Shown here: piece after piece, positions 27,781 through 41,874 of the stretch
How the letters are laid out: each line of letters begins with the position of its first letter
Position numbering within the stretch: position 1 is the first letter of the stretch
Source of the DNA: Pseudomonas sp. M30-35
Lineage (GTDB): Bacteria > Pseudomonadota > Gammaproteobacteria > Pseudomonadales > Pseudomonadaceae
Assembly: GCF_002163625.1 (NCBI RefSeq)
Contig: NZ_CP020892.1
Span: forward strand, 3,410,001 to 3,474,000
Reading direction: 5' to 3'
Length of the DNA stretch: 64,000 nucleotides
Notes under the pieces: generated by a model
What the model saw: only the letters and a program-made list of their open reading frames with translations
The model's database searches: none
Told to the model about the DNA's origin: nothing
Made by a program: the position numbers and the translations under genes

Positions 27781-27859
27781 CAATCCACTCCTAAACAATC
27801 GACCAAACAGCAGCCAGCGCAGGCCTTATTGGTGGCATGCGCCTGAGTTCAGCGACTGC

Positions 27860-29005
<1,146 letters not shown>

Positions 29006-29137
29006 TCAGTGCATGCAGTGTAGATCAATGCTTATTCTGGAATAATCCATCTCTTGGAAAAACATTATTGCCATATAGGGATAATCAAATTTTTCGGTAG
29101 AATCATCCACACCCAAACTTCCACCCATCTCCACACA

Positions 29138-30040
29138 ATGAGCGCAGCCATGAACAGCTGGGAAGGCATCGATGAGTTTGTCGCAGTTGCCGAGTGCGGA
29201 CAATTTACCGCAGCGGCTAATCGGCTTGGCCTCTCGTCCTCACAGATCAGCCGTCAAGTTGCGCGGCTGGAGGAGCGCCTGCAAACCCGGTTGTTCTATC
29301 GCAGCACGCGCAAGGTTGCACTGACCGAAGCTGGGCAAACCTTTCTGCAACATTGCCAGCGCTTGCAAGATGCCCGAGAAGAAGCACTGCGCGTGGTTGG
29401 CGACCTTAATAGCGAGCCAAAAGGCTTGCTGCGCATGACCTGCGCAGTGGCTTATGGCGAACGCTTTATTGTGCCACTGGTAACCGAGTTCATGGTTCGT
29501 CACCCGCAACTGCGGGTTGATATTGAGCTAAGCAATCGCCCACTGGACCTGGTCAATGAAGGCCTGGACATGGCGATTCGTTTGGGCAGTCTGCAAGATT
29601 CAAGCTTGGTTGCCGCCAAACTGGCGCCGCGCAAAATGTACCTGTGTGCGGCACCCGACTACCTAAAGCATTACGGTCGCCCGCACAGCCTGTCGGAGCT
29701 CGAACGACATAACTGTCTGATTGGCAGTTCCGATACCTGGAGCTTCAAAATCAACCAACAAGAAACGTCGCAACGGGTGCAAGGCAATTGGCGCTGCAAC
29801 AGCGGCCAAGCCGTTCTCGATGCAGCGCTACGCGGCTTAGGTCTGTGCCAACTGCCGGATTACTACGTGTTGGCACACTTGCGCAGTGGTGCACTGATAT
29901 CGCTGCTCGACAATCATCAGCCACCCAACACTGCTGTTTGGGCGCTCTATCCGCAACAACGACACCTTTCGCCGAAGGTCCGGCAATTGGTCGATTTCCT
30001 CAAAGCCGGACTGGCCAAACGCCATGAATATTCGCAGTGA
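29138..30040 (+). CDS. gfnR: LysR-type regulator, GfnR-like, divergent from adhC-fghA
   Basis: A 300-residue LysR regulator. The helix-turn-helix is in FVAVAECGQFTAAANRLGLS then SSQISRQVARLEERL; RLFYRSTRKVALTEAG closes the DNA-binding domain. The effector domain (about residues 92-295) is of the CrgA-like group (RPLDLVNEGLDMAIRLG). In Pseudomonas aeruginosa the orthologous position is occupied by GfnR, which activates adhC-fghA in response to formaldehyde. Starts at 29138 or 29150 are both plausible; no strong ribosome-binding site is visible. The intergenic region has repeated GGATAATC/GGAATAATCC-like elements that may be the operator. Confidence 0.85.
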   Translation: MSAAMNSWEGIDEFVAVAECGQFTAAANRLGLSSSQISRQVARLEERLQTRLFYRSTRKVALTEAGQTFLQHCQRLQDAREEALRVVGDLNSEPKGLLRMTCAVAYGERFIVPLVTEFMVRHPQLRVDIELSNRPLDLVNEGLDMAIRLGSLQDSSLVAAKLAPRKMYLCAAPDYLKHYGRPHSLSELERHNCLIGSSDTWSFKINQQETSQRVQGNWRCNSGQAVLDAALRGLGLCQLPDYYVLAHLRSGALISLLDNHQPPNTAVWALYPQQRHLSPKVRQLVDFLKAGLAKRHEYSQ

Positions 30041-30136
30041 CAGAATGTCACAGATTGTCTGGGAACCGCTTTAAGTCCAGCATCGTCGTATCTTTAAGGC
30101 GCTTATCCTAGCCTTGAACAACGAGAGGAAACGGTC

Positions 30137-30451
30137 ATGCAAGTTCTGGTCAACAGTGACAAACATATTGAAGCCTCACTCGACTTAGTTACCAACGTGC
30201 GCAGCCGCGTCGAACACAAGATCAGACGGTTTGAGGATCATCTGACTCGCATCGAAGCGCATCTCAGTGATGAGAATGCGCATAAAAGCGGCACCCAGGA
30301 TAAGCGCTGCCAGATAGAGGCAAGGATGAAAGGCCGCGACCCCATTTCGGTCACGCATAACGCCGAATCGCTGCATCAGGCGATAGACGGGGCTATCGAC
30401 AAACTCAGTACGGTTCTTGACCGCAACGTGCGTAAAAGCCGCGTCGCCTAA
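30137..30451 (+). CDS. HPF/RaiA-family ribosome-associated protein
   Basis: A 104-residue protein resembling short hibernation-promoting factors. The fold is suggested by MQVLVNSDKHIEASLDL at the start, a basic helix (NVRSRVEHKIRRFEDHLTRI), a beta strand with CQIEARMKGRDPISVTHN and the final helix ESLHQAIDGAIDKLSTVLDR. Known members bind the 30S decoding site in stationary phase. Conserved lysines and arginines are fewer than in the canonical Pseudomonas hpf gene near rpoN, so this is probably a second paralogue. GAGAGGAAA is a good ribosome-binding site. Monocistronic, followed by a hairpin at 30468-30496. Confidence 0.72.
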   Translation: MQVLVNSDKHIEASLDLVTNVRSRVEHKIRRFEDHLTRIEAHLSDENAHKSGTQDKRCQIEARMKGRDPISVTHNAESLHQAIDGAIDKLSTVLDRNVRKSRVA

Positions 30452-30467
30452 CCAGCTGTGCGCAGCA

Positions 30468-30496
30468 GGGTGGACGGTGCTTTGCCGCCCACCTTT
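30468..30496 (+). terminator. Terminator-like hairpin after the HPF-like gene
   Basis: GGGTGGACGG (30468-30477) pairs with CCGCCCACC (30485-30493) with one mismatch, followed by a short T-run. Confidence 0.6.
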
Positions 30497-30532
30497 GCAG
30501 ACTCAGACCCTGTGCATTAATGGCTCGACCTT

Positions 30533-30558
30533 GGCGGACAAGGTTGGTGTTATCCGCC
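30533..30558. repeat. Small inverted repeat of the Pseudomonas GGCGGATAA type at the ispD 3' end
   Basis: GGCGGA (30533-30538) and TCCGCC (30553-30558) flank a 14-base loop, immediately after the ispD stop codon. On the minus strand it begins TAGGGCGGATAAC, reminiscent of short intergenic repeats common in Pseudomonas. It may act as the ispD 3' stem-loop. Confidence 0.4.
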
Positions 30559-31269
30559 CTACTGGCGGTCACGCCATAGGCGTGCGAGATTATTCAGATC
30601 TTCTTGGCGGGTGACTTTGATGTTGTCAGCGCGGCCTTCAATCAGCCGCGGCGACTGCCCGGCCCACTCAATGGCCGAGGCCTCATCGGTAATCACCACT
30701 TCCGACACCAGCGCTTCAGCCATCGCCCGGTGCAAAAAACCCAAGCGAAACATTTGCGGGGTGTAGGCCTGCCAAATCACCGAACGATCAACGGTCTCTT
30801 TGACTCGCCCGTCAGCACTGGCGCGCTTCAAGGTGTCTCGCGCGGGCACAGCAAGCAGACCACCTACAGCATCATGAGCAAGCTCTGCCAGCAACAGATC
30901 AAGATCTTCGCGAGCCAGATTGGGCCGTGCGGCATCATGCACCAACACCCAGTCATGCTCGTCCGCGTCTAGCTCCACCAAACGCAACAAGGCATTGAGC
31001 ACCGACTCGGCACGCTCATCACCACCCGCAGCCACTTCGATCCGCGGGTCACTGGCACAAGGCAATTGCGGCCAAAACGGGTCATCTTCAGCAAGGCTTA
31101 TGACCAAGCCTTTAAGCCGCGGATGCTCAAGAAAACACGCGAGGCTGTGCTCAAGAATGGTTTTACCGGCCAGCGGCAAATATTGCTTGGGACGGTCGGC
31201 ACGCATACGACTGCCAATACCGGCAGCCGGAATGATTGCCCAGAAAGCAGGAAGTTTTTGCAAGGTCAT
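30559..31269 (-). CDS. ispD: 2-C-methyl-D-erythritol 4-phosphate cytidylyltransferase
   Basis: A 236-residue MEP-pathway enzyme that joins CTP and methylerythritol phosphate. The CTP-binding glycine-rich motif is WAIIPAAGIGSRMRADRPKQ (residues 11-30); VLVHDAARPNL and VPARDTLKRA are the other signatures. The C-terminus ends with the usual NIKVTRQEDLNNLARLW. It is the last gene of the ftsB-ispD pair, 18 bases after ftsB, an arrangement conserved in gammaproteobacteria. Confidence 0.96.
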   Translation of the reverse strand: MTLQKLPAFWAIIPAAGIGSRMRADRPKQYLPLAGKTILEHSLACFLEHPRLKGLVISLAEDDPFWPQLPCASDPRIEVAAGGDERAESVLNALLRLVELDADEHDWVLVHDAARPNLAREDLDLLLAELAHDAVGGLLAVPARDTLKRASADGRVKETVDRSVIWQAYTPQMFRLGFLHRAMAEALVSEVVITDEASAIEWAGQSPRLIEGRADNIKVTRQEDLNNLARLWRDRQ

Positions 31270-31287
31270 GGCAGGGTCTTCACAGGG

Positions 31288-31566
31288 TTATTCAGCAAGC
31301 TGATAAAGAGTCTCGCCGTCTTTGACCATGCCCAGCTCGTGACGTGCCCGCTCCTCGACAGTTTCCATGCCTTTTTTCAGTTCGCGCACTTCCGCCTCAA
31401 GCACTCGATTGCGCTCATTAAGACGTTCGTTTTCACCCTGCTGATTGGCGATCTGATTCTTCAGATCAGTCACCTGCGCCAAACTTCCATCGCCCACCCA
31501 CAAGCGATACTGCAGGCCAGCCAGCAATAAAATCAGAATAGGGAACAGCCAATAAGGACTACGCAT
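31288..31566 (-). CDS. ftsB: Cell division protein FtsB
   Basis: A 92-residue bitopic membrane protein of the FtsQBL divisome subcomplex. One transmembrane helix (about residues 5-22, YWLFPILILLLAGLQYRLWV) is followed by a periplasmic coiled coil (about 30-70) and the conserved RARHELGMVKDGETLYQL end. The start at 31566 (MRSPYWLF) matches the family; the open frame extends upstream through the eno terminator and is not used. It sits between eno and ispD, with a terminator-like hairpin just upstream. Confidence 0.95.
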   Translation of the reverse strand: MRSPYWLFPILILLLAGLQYRLWVGDGSLAQVTDLKNQIANQQGENERLNERNRVLEAEVRELKKGMETVEERARHELGMVKDGETLYQLAE

Positions 31567-31587
31567 AACAACCAGTGAATCCGTCCG

Positions 31588-31613
31588 AAAAAAAGGGCGA
31601 CTTACGCCGCCCT
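31588..31613 (-). terminator. Intrinsic terminator after eno, before ftsB
   Basis: On the minus strand AGGGCG (31613-31608), 8-base loop, CGCCCT (31599-31594) and a U-run (to 31588). It lies 18 bases after eno and 22 before ftsB, so ftsB-ispD depend on read-through or an own promoter inside eno. Confidence 0.8.
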
Positions 31614-31631
31614 CTTTTAACATGCTTAGGC

Positions 31632-32945
<1,314 letters not shown>

Positions 32946-33073
32946 CTAACGTGAATCTCTAAAAACTATTGCGTAACCGCTATGCAGGTAACAACGCAGT
33001 TAGAAACTCTCTAGAAAGCACAGCGGGTTTGGTTTTGCTCAGCAAATCGATACGAATTAAGCTGATGCAATTT

Positions 33074-33093
33074 AGCTGACCGATCGGTCAGCT
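33074..33093. promoter_or_regulatory. Perfect 20-base palindrome upstream of eno
   Basis: AGCTGACCGATCGGTCAGCT is fully self-complementary with no spacer. The core TGACCGATCGGTCA resembles operators bound by TetR-family repressors. It lies about 150 bases upstream of eno and 37 beyond the kdsA stop. No U-run follows, so it is not a terminator. The regulator is unknown. Confidence 0.5.
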
Positions 33094-33129
33094 TATGCCC
33101 AAATTGCACTTTACCGGATAAGCGCCTTT

Positions 33130-35625
<2,496 letters not shown>

Positions 35626-35792
35626 TCAGCGTTTAAGCGGTCTGCGCCGCCGGGGAAAGCGAAGGAAATGTAAAGCAACCAGTTACTAAATCGCAGTAAC
35701 CAGAACACATTCACCGACTCGTTTTGCCACTGGCAAACGGAATCAGCAAAAGCGCTATTAAGACGGGAGCGTAGTCTACTCGAAAGCCCTTT

Positions 35793-37115
35793 TCAGCTCA
35801 AACCCAGATCGCTCGTCGGCAAATCCCAAACGAAACGCCACTCGGCACCTTGAACTGCGCAGAGTTGCGGCGTATTTGCCACGGCCACCAACTGTCCATC
35901 AGCAATTAACAGCGGCAATCGGCCGCGAATAAATCCAGCGACGCTCTGTTCGTTGAGTAAGCGTTTGAGATCACGACGCCCGCGCCCCGGCAGATTCATG
36001 ATCTCACCGCCTTGACGGTAGACCACTGACCAGTCGCCAGCTGGCAGTTGCCCTTCGATGCGCACACAGCCATTACCAGGCAGCGTTAATGGCATCCCCG
36101 AAACAACTCGCGCACTGACCGGCGCAGGTTGCTGCAGCCACTCACCGCTGAGCCACCATAACCGTTCATCGGCTCGATGAACTTCACCGGCAGCCAAGCG
36201 CCATATCGGAGCCGCATCAACTGCAGCGTCACGTAGGCTGCACCAACCCGCCCAGTGCTCGGTATCTGGCATCGGCGTCAATTCTCGCAGCCAGTAGCGC
36301 AAGGCATTGCGCTGACGTGCCTGACTAAGCTCGCGCAAGGGTGCCAACCCCAAACTGGGTAGATTGAGCCACGCACAGCTTGCTGAACCTTGCGCGGCGG
36401 CGAGATCTTGTACGGCCAGCTCATCAAGCATTTCTGCGGCTTCACGCAAATGCTCAGTGGCTCTGCTGAGACGACTGGCCGCCTGTGGCCAGCGCTGACT
36501 CAGCATCGGCATAATCTGCCTGCGCAAAAAATTACGCGAATACTGCTCATCGATATTCGACGGATCTTCAATCCAGCGCAACTGATGCTTGATCGCGTAA
36601 TCGCGCAACTCGGCCTGCGAACAGTTGAGCAACGGTCGCAGCAAGCTGCCCCGGCCCAGCTGACGGCTCACCGGCATACCTGCCAGCCCTCGCACACCCG
36701 CGCCACGTAGCAGCCTGAATAGCAGCGTCTCGGCTTGGTCATCTGCATGCTGCGCAACCAGCAACAACTCACCAGTGGCGAGCTCAGCTGCAAACGCAGC
36801 GTAGCGAGCATCACGGGCGGCTTGTTCCAGGCTTGCGCTTTGGGCAACGCTCACCCGCACCACTTTAAGCGGCAGCGCCAGCTCATTGCAGACCTGCTGA
36901 CAATGCTCAGGCCAAGCGTCGCCGACCGGCTGTAAACCGTGATGAATATGCACAGCGAAGAGCGGCGGAATGATCTCGCGTTGCGCAAGACTCGCCAAAA
37001 TATGCAGCAGAACAGTGGAATCAAGACCACCAGAGAAAGCGACTTTCCAAGCCGTTGACTGACGCCAAGGGGCTAAATTTTCCTGCACCTTGGCAATCAA
37101 GCTCATGTCGCGCAC
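35793..37115 (-). CDS. tilS: tRNA(Ile)-lysidine synthetase
   Basis: A 440-residue ATP-dependent enzyme that converts the wobble cytidine of tRNA-Ile(CAU) to lysidine, changing decoding from AUG to AUA. The PP-loop motif AFSGGLDSTVLLHIL is at residues 26-40, with QHADDQAETLLFRLLRGAG and RPLLNCSQAELRDYA further on. The C-terminal TilS domain (about 350-425) carries LPGRGRRDLKRLLNEQSVAG. It follows accA by 43 bases with a GC-rich hairpin in the gap. Confidence 0.95.
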   Translation of the reverse strand: MRDMSLIAKVQENLAPWRQSTAWKVAFSGGLDSTVLLHILASLAQREIIPPLFAVHIHHGLQPVGDAWPEHCQQVCNELALPLKVVRVSVAQSASLEQAARDARYAAFAAELATGELLLVAQHADDQAETLLFRLLRGAGVRGLAGMPVSRQLGRGSLLRPLLNCSQAELRDYAIKHQLRWIEDPSNIDEQYSRNFLRRQIMPMLSQRWPQAASRLSRATEHLREAAEMLDELAVQDLAAAQGSASCAWLNLPSLGLAPLRELSQARQRNALRYWLRELTPMPDTEHWAGWCSLRDAAVDAAPIWRLAAGEVHRADERLWWLSGEWLQQPAPVSARVVSGMPLTLPGNGCVRIEGQLPAGDWSVVYRQGGEIMNLPGRGRRDLKRLLNEQSVAGFIRGRLPLLIADGQLVAVANTPQLCAVQGAEWRFVWDLPTSDLGLS

Positions 37116-37120
37116 CTGAT

Positions 37121-37152
37121 TATTGCAACACGGGCCTGGGACGGCCCGTGCA
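37121..37152 (-). promoter_or_regulatory. GC-rich hairpin between accA and tilS
   Basis: CACGGGC and GCCCGTG arms (about 37128-37134 and 37143-37149) with adjacent TTGCA/TGCAA pairing make a stable stem. No U-run follows on the minus strand, so it may stabilise or pause the accA transcript rather than terminate it. Confidence 0.4.
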
Positions 37153-37158
37153 ACTAAC

Positions 37159-38109
37159 TTATGCGATACCGTAGCTCATCAGACGCTCATAACGACGCGC
37201 CAACAGCTCTTCAGTATTGAGTTTCTTCAACTCTTTGAGCTGAGCCCCCAGCATCTGACGCACTGACTCAGCGGCGGCCGCTGGATCACGATGAGCGCCG
37301 CCCAAAGGCTCGCCAATCACTTGGTCAACAATGCCCAGGCCTTTCAGGCGCTCAGCGGTAATACCCATCGCTTCGGCAGCGTCTGGAGCTTTCTCTGCGG
37401 TTTTCCACAGAATCGAAGCACAGCCTTCTGGCGAAATTACCGAGTACGTTGAGTACTGCAGCATGTTCAATTGGTCGCAAACACCAATCGCCAATGCACC
37501 ACCGGAGCCACCTTCACCAATTACCGTGGCGATGATTGGTGTTTTCAGGCGCGACATAACCCGCAGATTCCACGCAATCGCCTCGCTCTGGCCGCGCTCT
37601 TCAGCATCGATGCCCGGATAGGCACCCGGCGTGTCGATGAAAGTCACGATTGGCATCTTGAAGCGCTCAGCCATTTCCATCAGACGGCAGGCTTTACGAT
37701 AACCTTCTGGACGCGGCATGCCGAAGTTGCGACGCACCTTTTCGCGGACTTCACGGCCCTTCTGATGACCAATAACCATGACCGGCTCACCGTCCAGACG
37801 GGCAACACCGCCAACCAGAGCCGCATCATCAGAGAAATGACGATCACCGTGCAATTCGTCGAACTCAGTGAATACATGCTGAAGGTAATCAAGCGTGTAG
37901 GGACGACGGGGATGACGCGCAAGTTGCGCGACTTGCCAGCTAGTCAGGTTGCCGAAAATGGTTTCGGTGAGGGTGCTGCTTTTGTCTTGCAGGCGAGCAA
38001 TCTCGTCATTGATGTTCAACGAGTTGTCGTTACCAACCAGTCGAAGCTCTTCAATCTTGGCTTGCAGGTCGGCGATCGGCTGTTCGAAATCGAGAAAATT
38101 CGGGTTCAT
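37159..38109 (-). CDS. accA: Acetyl-CoA carboxylase carboxyltransferase subunit alpha
   Basis: A 316-residue subunit of the carboxyltransferase that makes malonyl-CoA for fatty acid synthesis. Motifs include [73 protein letters not shown] and [18 protein letters not shown]. The start at 38109 gives the family length; the frame is open 19 codons upstream without similarity. It lies downstream of dnaE on the same strand, as in E. coli and other gammaproteobacteria. Confidence 0.97.
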   Translation of the reverse strand: MNPNFLDFEQPIADLQAKIEELRLVGNDNSLNINDEIARLQDKSSTLTETIFGNLTSWQVAQLARHPRRPYTLDYLQHVFTEFDELHGDRHFSDDAALVGGVARLDGEPVMVIGHQKGREVREKVRRNFGMPRPEGYRKACRLMEMAERFKMPIVTFIDTPGAYPGIDAEERGQSEAIAWNLRVMSRLKTPIIATVIGEGGSGGALAIGVCDQLNMLQYSTYSVISPEGCASILWKTAEKAPDAAEAMGITAERLKGLGIVDQVIGEPLGGAHRDPAAAAESVRQMLGAQLKELKKLNTEELLARRYERLMSYGIA

Positions 38110-38303
38110 AGTCATCCGTCTTGCGTCGACGGCCAAGTGGCCGGGAGCTGTATCCGTTTGCGCCATACATTAATGGATCAGGCGCATTAAGGTCGACACC
38201 TGAGTGTGTGCACTGCATCGTCATTTTAAACAACGCAGGTACCCAGTCCACTCAGGGCCATAATTTATCCGCCAATTCCTATACTGAAGTTCAGTGCTAA
38301 AAA

Positions 38304-41300
38304 TTAGCGGTAGTGCAGGAAGACGTTGTCTTTCCCAAACTGGTCACGCAATGCCTGAATCAAGCTGTCTGCTGGATTGATTCTCCAGTCCTCACCGAAC
38401 TGCAAAAGCGCCTTGGCATCCGTGTTAGCGTAATCCATGGTGATCGGGCAAACACCACGATGTCGAGTGCATAAGTCCGCAAGCCAACGCAGCTTGTCCC
38501 CCTTCAGGGCATCACTGGCGATTCTCAAGCGTAGGCTATCAGCCAACCCAGTACGCGCTTCTTCCAAGCTCATCACCCGCTTAGCGCGCAAACGCAGGCC
38601 ACCGGAGAAGTCATCATTACTGACTTCGCCTTCGACAACCACCAATGCATCACTTTGCAGCAATGCCTGATTACTGGCAAATGCATCGGCAAACAACGAG
38701 GCTTCTATTCGCCCGGAACGGTCATCCAGAGTAATGAAACCCATCTTGTCGCCCTTCTTGTTCTTCATCACCCGCAGGTTGACGATCAAGCCAGCAACCG
38801 TTTGTGTATCACGTGCGGGCTTGAGATCAATAATGCGCTGACGAGCAAAACGGCGCACTTCACCTTCATACTCATCAATTGGGTGACCCGTCAGATACAG
38901 GCCCAGGGTGTCTTTCTCACCCTTGAGACGCTCCTTGAGCGACAGCTCACGGGCGCGAAGGTGATTGGCGTAGACATCCTGCTCTTCATCGGCAAACACT
39001 CCACCGAACAGGTCCATGTGGCCGCTGTCATGACTACGCGCTGTTTGCTCAGCCGCTTGTACCGCCTCTTCCATTGCCGCCAGCAACACCGCACGATTGC
39101 GGTCAATATTGGCGTGGTAGGCCTTGATTTCTTCATGGAAGTGCGGGCCTAGGCGATCCAGTGCGCCGCTACGCAACAGTGCTTCCAAGGTTCGTTTGTT
39201 GATGCGCTTCAGATCAACCCGCGAACAGAAATCGAACAAATCCTTGAATGGGCCATCACGGCGCGACTCAACAATGGCCTCAACCGGGCCTTCACCGACG
39301 CCTTTGATGGCGCCGAGACCGTAAACAATCCAGCCTTCATCATTGACCGTGAACTTGAATTCGGAGGTATTTACGTCCGGCGCATCAAGGCGCAGCTTCA
39401 TGCTGCGACACTCTTCAATCAAGGTGACGACTTTGTCGGTGTTGTGCATATCCGCCGACAATACGGCGGCCATGAAGGCAGCTGAGTGGTGAGCCTTGAG
39501 CCAAGCGGTCTGGTAAGAGAGTAAGCCGTAAGCCGCCGAGTGCGACTTGTTAAAGCCGTAACCCGCGAACTTCTCTACCAGGTCGAAGATGTTACCCGCA
39601 AGATCCGCATCAATACCGTTATTACTGCAGCCCTCAATAAAGCCGCCGCGCTGCTTGGCCATTTCTTCTGGTTTTTTCTTACCCATCGCACGGCGCAACA
39701 TGTCTGCGCCGCCAAGGGTGTAGCCAGCCATAACCTGGGCGATCTGCATCACTTGCTCTTGATACAGAATAATCCCGTAGGTTGGCGCCAAAACCGGCTT
39801 CAAGCCATCGTATTGGTAATCTTGGTGCGGGTAAGAAATTGGCTCACGGCCGTGCTTACGGTTGATAAAGTCATCAACCATGCCGGACTGCAGCGGGCCC
39901 GGACGGAACAGCGCCACGAGTGCGATCATGTCTTCCAGGCAATCGGGCTTGAGCTTCTTGATCAGCTCTTTCATGCCGCGTGATTCAAGCTGGAATACCG
40001 CGGTCGTTTCAGCCTTTTGCAACATGGCAAACGTCGGCTTGTCGTCGAGCGGGATAAAGTCGATGTTCAGGTCAGGCAAGCCTTGCTTGGCCTGTTCGCG
40101 GTTGATGGTTTCCATCGCCCACTTGATGATGGTCAAGGTACGCAGACCCAAGAAGTCGAACTTAACCAGTCCTGCCGACTCGACATCATCTTTATCAAAC
40201 TGGGTTACCAGACCATTACCTTCTTCATCGCAAGCAATCGGCGAGAAATCGGTGAGCTTGGTTGGCGCGATAACCACACCACCGGCGTGCTTGCCCGTGC
40301 CCCGGCAAATGCCCTCAAGCTTGAGCGACATTTCCCAGATTTCAGCAGCTTCCTCATCTGTCTTGAGGAAGTCACGCAGCGGCTCTTCCATCTCAAAAGC
40401 CTTGGCCAGCGTCATACCCACTTCAAACGGGATCATCTTCGACAGACGATCCGCCAGACCGTAAGACTTGCCTTGCGCCCGCGCTACGTCGCGCACCACG
40501 GCCTTGGCTGCCATCGTACCGAAGGTGATGATCTGACTAACCGCATTACGCCCGTATTTTTGCGCAACGTAATCAATCACACGGTCGCGACCATCCATGC
40601 AGAAGTCGACGTCAAAGTCGGGCATCGAGACCCGTTCGGGATTGAGGAATCGCTCGAACAGCAAGTCATACGCCAACGGATCAAGGTCAGTAATTTTCTG
40701 CACATAGGCCACCAGCGAGCCGGCGCCCGACCCACGGCCAGGGCCAACCGGAACGCCGTTGTTTTTGGCCCACTTGATGAAGTCCATTACGATCAGGAAG
40801 TAACCCGGAAACCCCATTTGAATAATGATATTCAATTCAAAGTTCAGGCGATCGACGTAGACCTGCTTCTTGGCTTCGTAGTCCGGCGTGTCCTTGGGTA
40901 GCAGCACCTCCAGACGTTCATCAAGACCATCGAATGAGACTTTGCGAAAGTACTCATCCATGGTCATGCCATCTGGAATCGGGAAGTTCGGCAGGAAATA
41001 GGTGCCCAACTGCACGTCGATATTGCAACGCTTGGCGATTTCAACGGTATTTTGTAGCGCCTCGGGCAAGTCGCTAAATAACGCGGCCATCTCTTCTGGC
41101 GACTTCAGGTATTGCTGATCGGAATACATACGCACTCGGCGCGGATCATCCAGCGGACGCCCCTCACCAATGCATACCCGCGTTTCGTGCGCTTCGTAAT
41201 CATCCTGCATGATGAAGCGCACATCATTGGTCGCAACCAAAGGCGCAGCAAAACGCTCAGCCAGCGCCACGGCAGCATGCAAATGTTCTTCGTCGTTGAT

Positions 41301-41822
41301 GCGATTGGTACGCTGTACTTCCAGGTAGAAGCGTTCAGGAAAGACGTCCATCCACTCTTTGAGTACGGCGTCAGCCAGTGCTTGATCCCCCGCCAACAAG
41401 GCCAGTCCGACCTCGCCCTCTTTCGAGCCCGACAGCGCGATCAAACCTTCGTTGGCCGCTTTAATCCAATCGCGCTGAATGATCACCAAGTCATTGCTCT
41501 GCCCTTCACTCCAGCCACGTGAAACCAGCTCAGTGAGGTTGCGATAGCCTTTGGCATTCATCGCCAACAAGGTCATACGCGTCAGCGGACCATCTTCGTA
41601 AGTGCTGGCCATCCAGATATCAGCCCCGCAAATAGGCTTGATACCGCCGCCCATTGCGGCTTTGTAGAACTTCACCAGCGAGCACATATTGCTCTGGTCA
41701 GTCACAGCTACTGCTGGCATGCCTGCGCCAGCGACTGCCTTGATCAGCGGTTTGACCCGGACCAGACCGTCGACCAGCGAAAATTCGGTGTGCACACGTA
41801 AATGGACGAACGAAGCAGTCAT
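38304..41822 (-). CDS. dnaE: DNA polymerase III subunit alpha
   Basis: The 1172-residue replicative polymerase. The N-terminal PHP domain begins MTASFVHLRVHTEFSLVDG. Catalytic aspartates are in MPDFDVDFCMDGRDRVIDY. GPGRGSGAGSLVAYV and KFDFLGLRTLTIIKWAM belong to the palm and fingers, ALFRPGPLQSGMVDDFI to the thumb/fingers region, and the C-terminal OB fold contains KKGDKMGFITLDDRSGRIE. Start 41822 gives the Pseudomonas N-terminus; the frame is open further upstream but crosses a hairpin. The 194-base gap to accA holds no gene. Confidence 0.98.
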   Translation of the reverse strand: MTASFVHLRVHTEFSLVDGLVRVKPLIKAVAGAGMPAVAVTDQSNMCSLVKFYKAAMGGGIKPICGADIWMASTYEDGPLTRMTLLAMNAKGYRNLTELVSRGWSEGQSNDLVIIQRDWIKAANEGLIALSGSKEGEVGLALLAGDQALADAVLKEWMDVFPERFYLEVQRTNRINDEEHLHAAVALAERFAAPLVATNDVRFIMQDDYEAHETRVCIGEGRPLDDPRRVRMYSDQQYLKSPEEMAALFSDLPEALQNTVEIAKRCNIDVQLGTYFLPNFPIPDGMTMDEYFRKVSFDGLDERLEVLLPKDTPDYEAKKQVYVDRLNFELNIIIQMGFPGYFLIVMDFIKWAKNNGVPVGPGRGSGAGSLVAYVQKITDLDPLAYDLLFERFLNPERVSMPDFDVDFCMDGRDRVIDYVAQKYGRNAVSQIITFGTMAAKAVVRDVARAQGKSYGLADRLSKMIPFEVGMTLAKAFEMEEPLRDFLKTDEEAAEIWEMSLKLEGICRGTGKHAGGVVIAPTKLTDFSPIACDEEGNGLVTQFDKDDVESAGLVKFDFLGLRTLTIIKWAMETINREQAKQGLPDLNIDFIPLDDKPTFAMLQKAETTAVFQLESRGMKELIKKLKPDCLEDMIALVALFRPGPLQSGMVDDFINRKHGREPISYPHQDYQYDGLKPVLAPTYGIILYQEQVMQIAQVMAGYTLGGADMLRRAMGKKKPEEMAKQRGGFIEGCSNNGIDADLAGNIFDLVEKFAGYGFNKSHSAAYGLLSYQTAWLKAHHSAAFMAAVLSADMHNTDKVVTLIEECRSMKLRLDAPDVNTSEFKFTVNDEGWIVYGLGAIKGVGEGPVEAIVESRRDGPFKDLFDFCSRVDLKRINKRTLEALLRSGALDRLGPHFHEEIKAYHANIDRNRAVLLAAMEEAVQAAEQTARSHDSGHMDLFGGVFADEEQDVYANHLRARELSLKERLKGEKDTLGLYLTGHPIDEYEGEVRRFARQRIIDLKPARDTQTVAGLIVNLRVMKNKKGDKMGFITLDDRSGRIEASLFADAFASNQALLQSDALVVVEGEVSNDDFSGGLRLRAKRVMSLEEARTGLADSLRLRIASDALKGDKLRWLADLCTRHRGVCPITMDYANTDAKALLQFGEDWRINPADSLIQALRDQFGKDNVFLHYR

Positions 41823-41850
41823 GACAGCCCTTACAAAACACAAAAACGAC

Positions 41851-41874
41851 AAGGTTCGGATTGTACCGAACCTT
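41851..41874 (-). terminator. Hairpin between the alanine symporter gene and dnaE (terminator or attenuator)
   Basis: AAGGTTCGG (41851-41859) and CCGAACCTT (41866-41874) form a perfect 9-bp stem with a 6-base loop, 28 bases upstream of the dnaE start. On the minus strand GTCGUUUUUGUG follows, a delayed U-run. It may end the symporter transcript or regulate dnaE. Confidence 0.55.
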
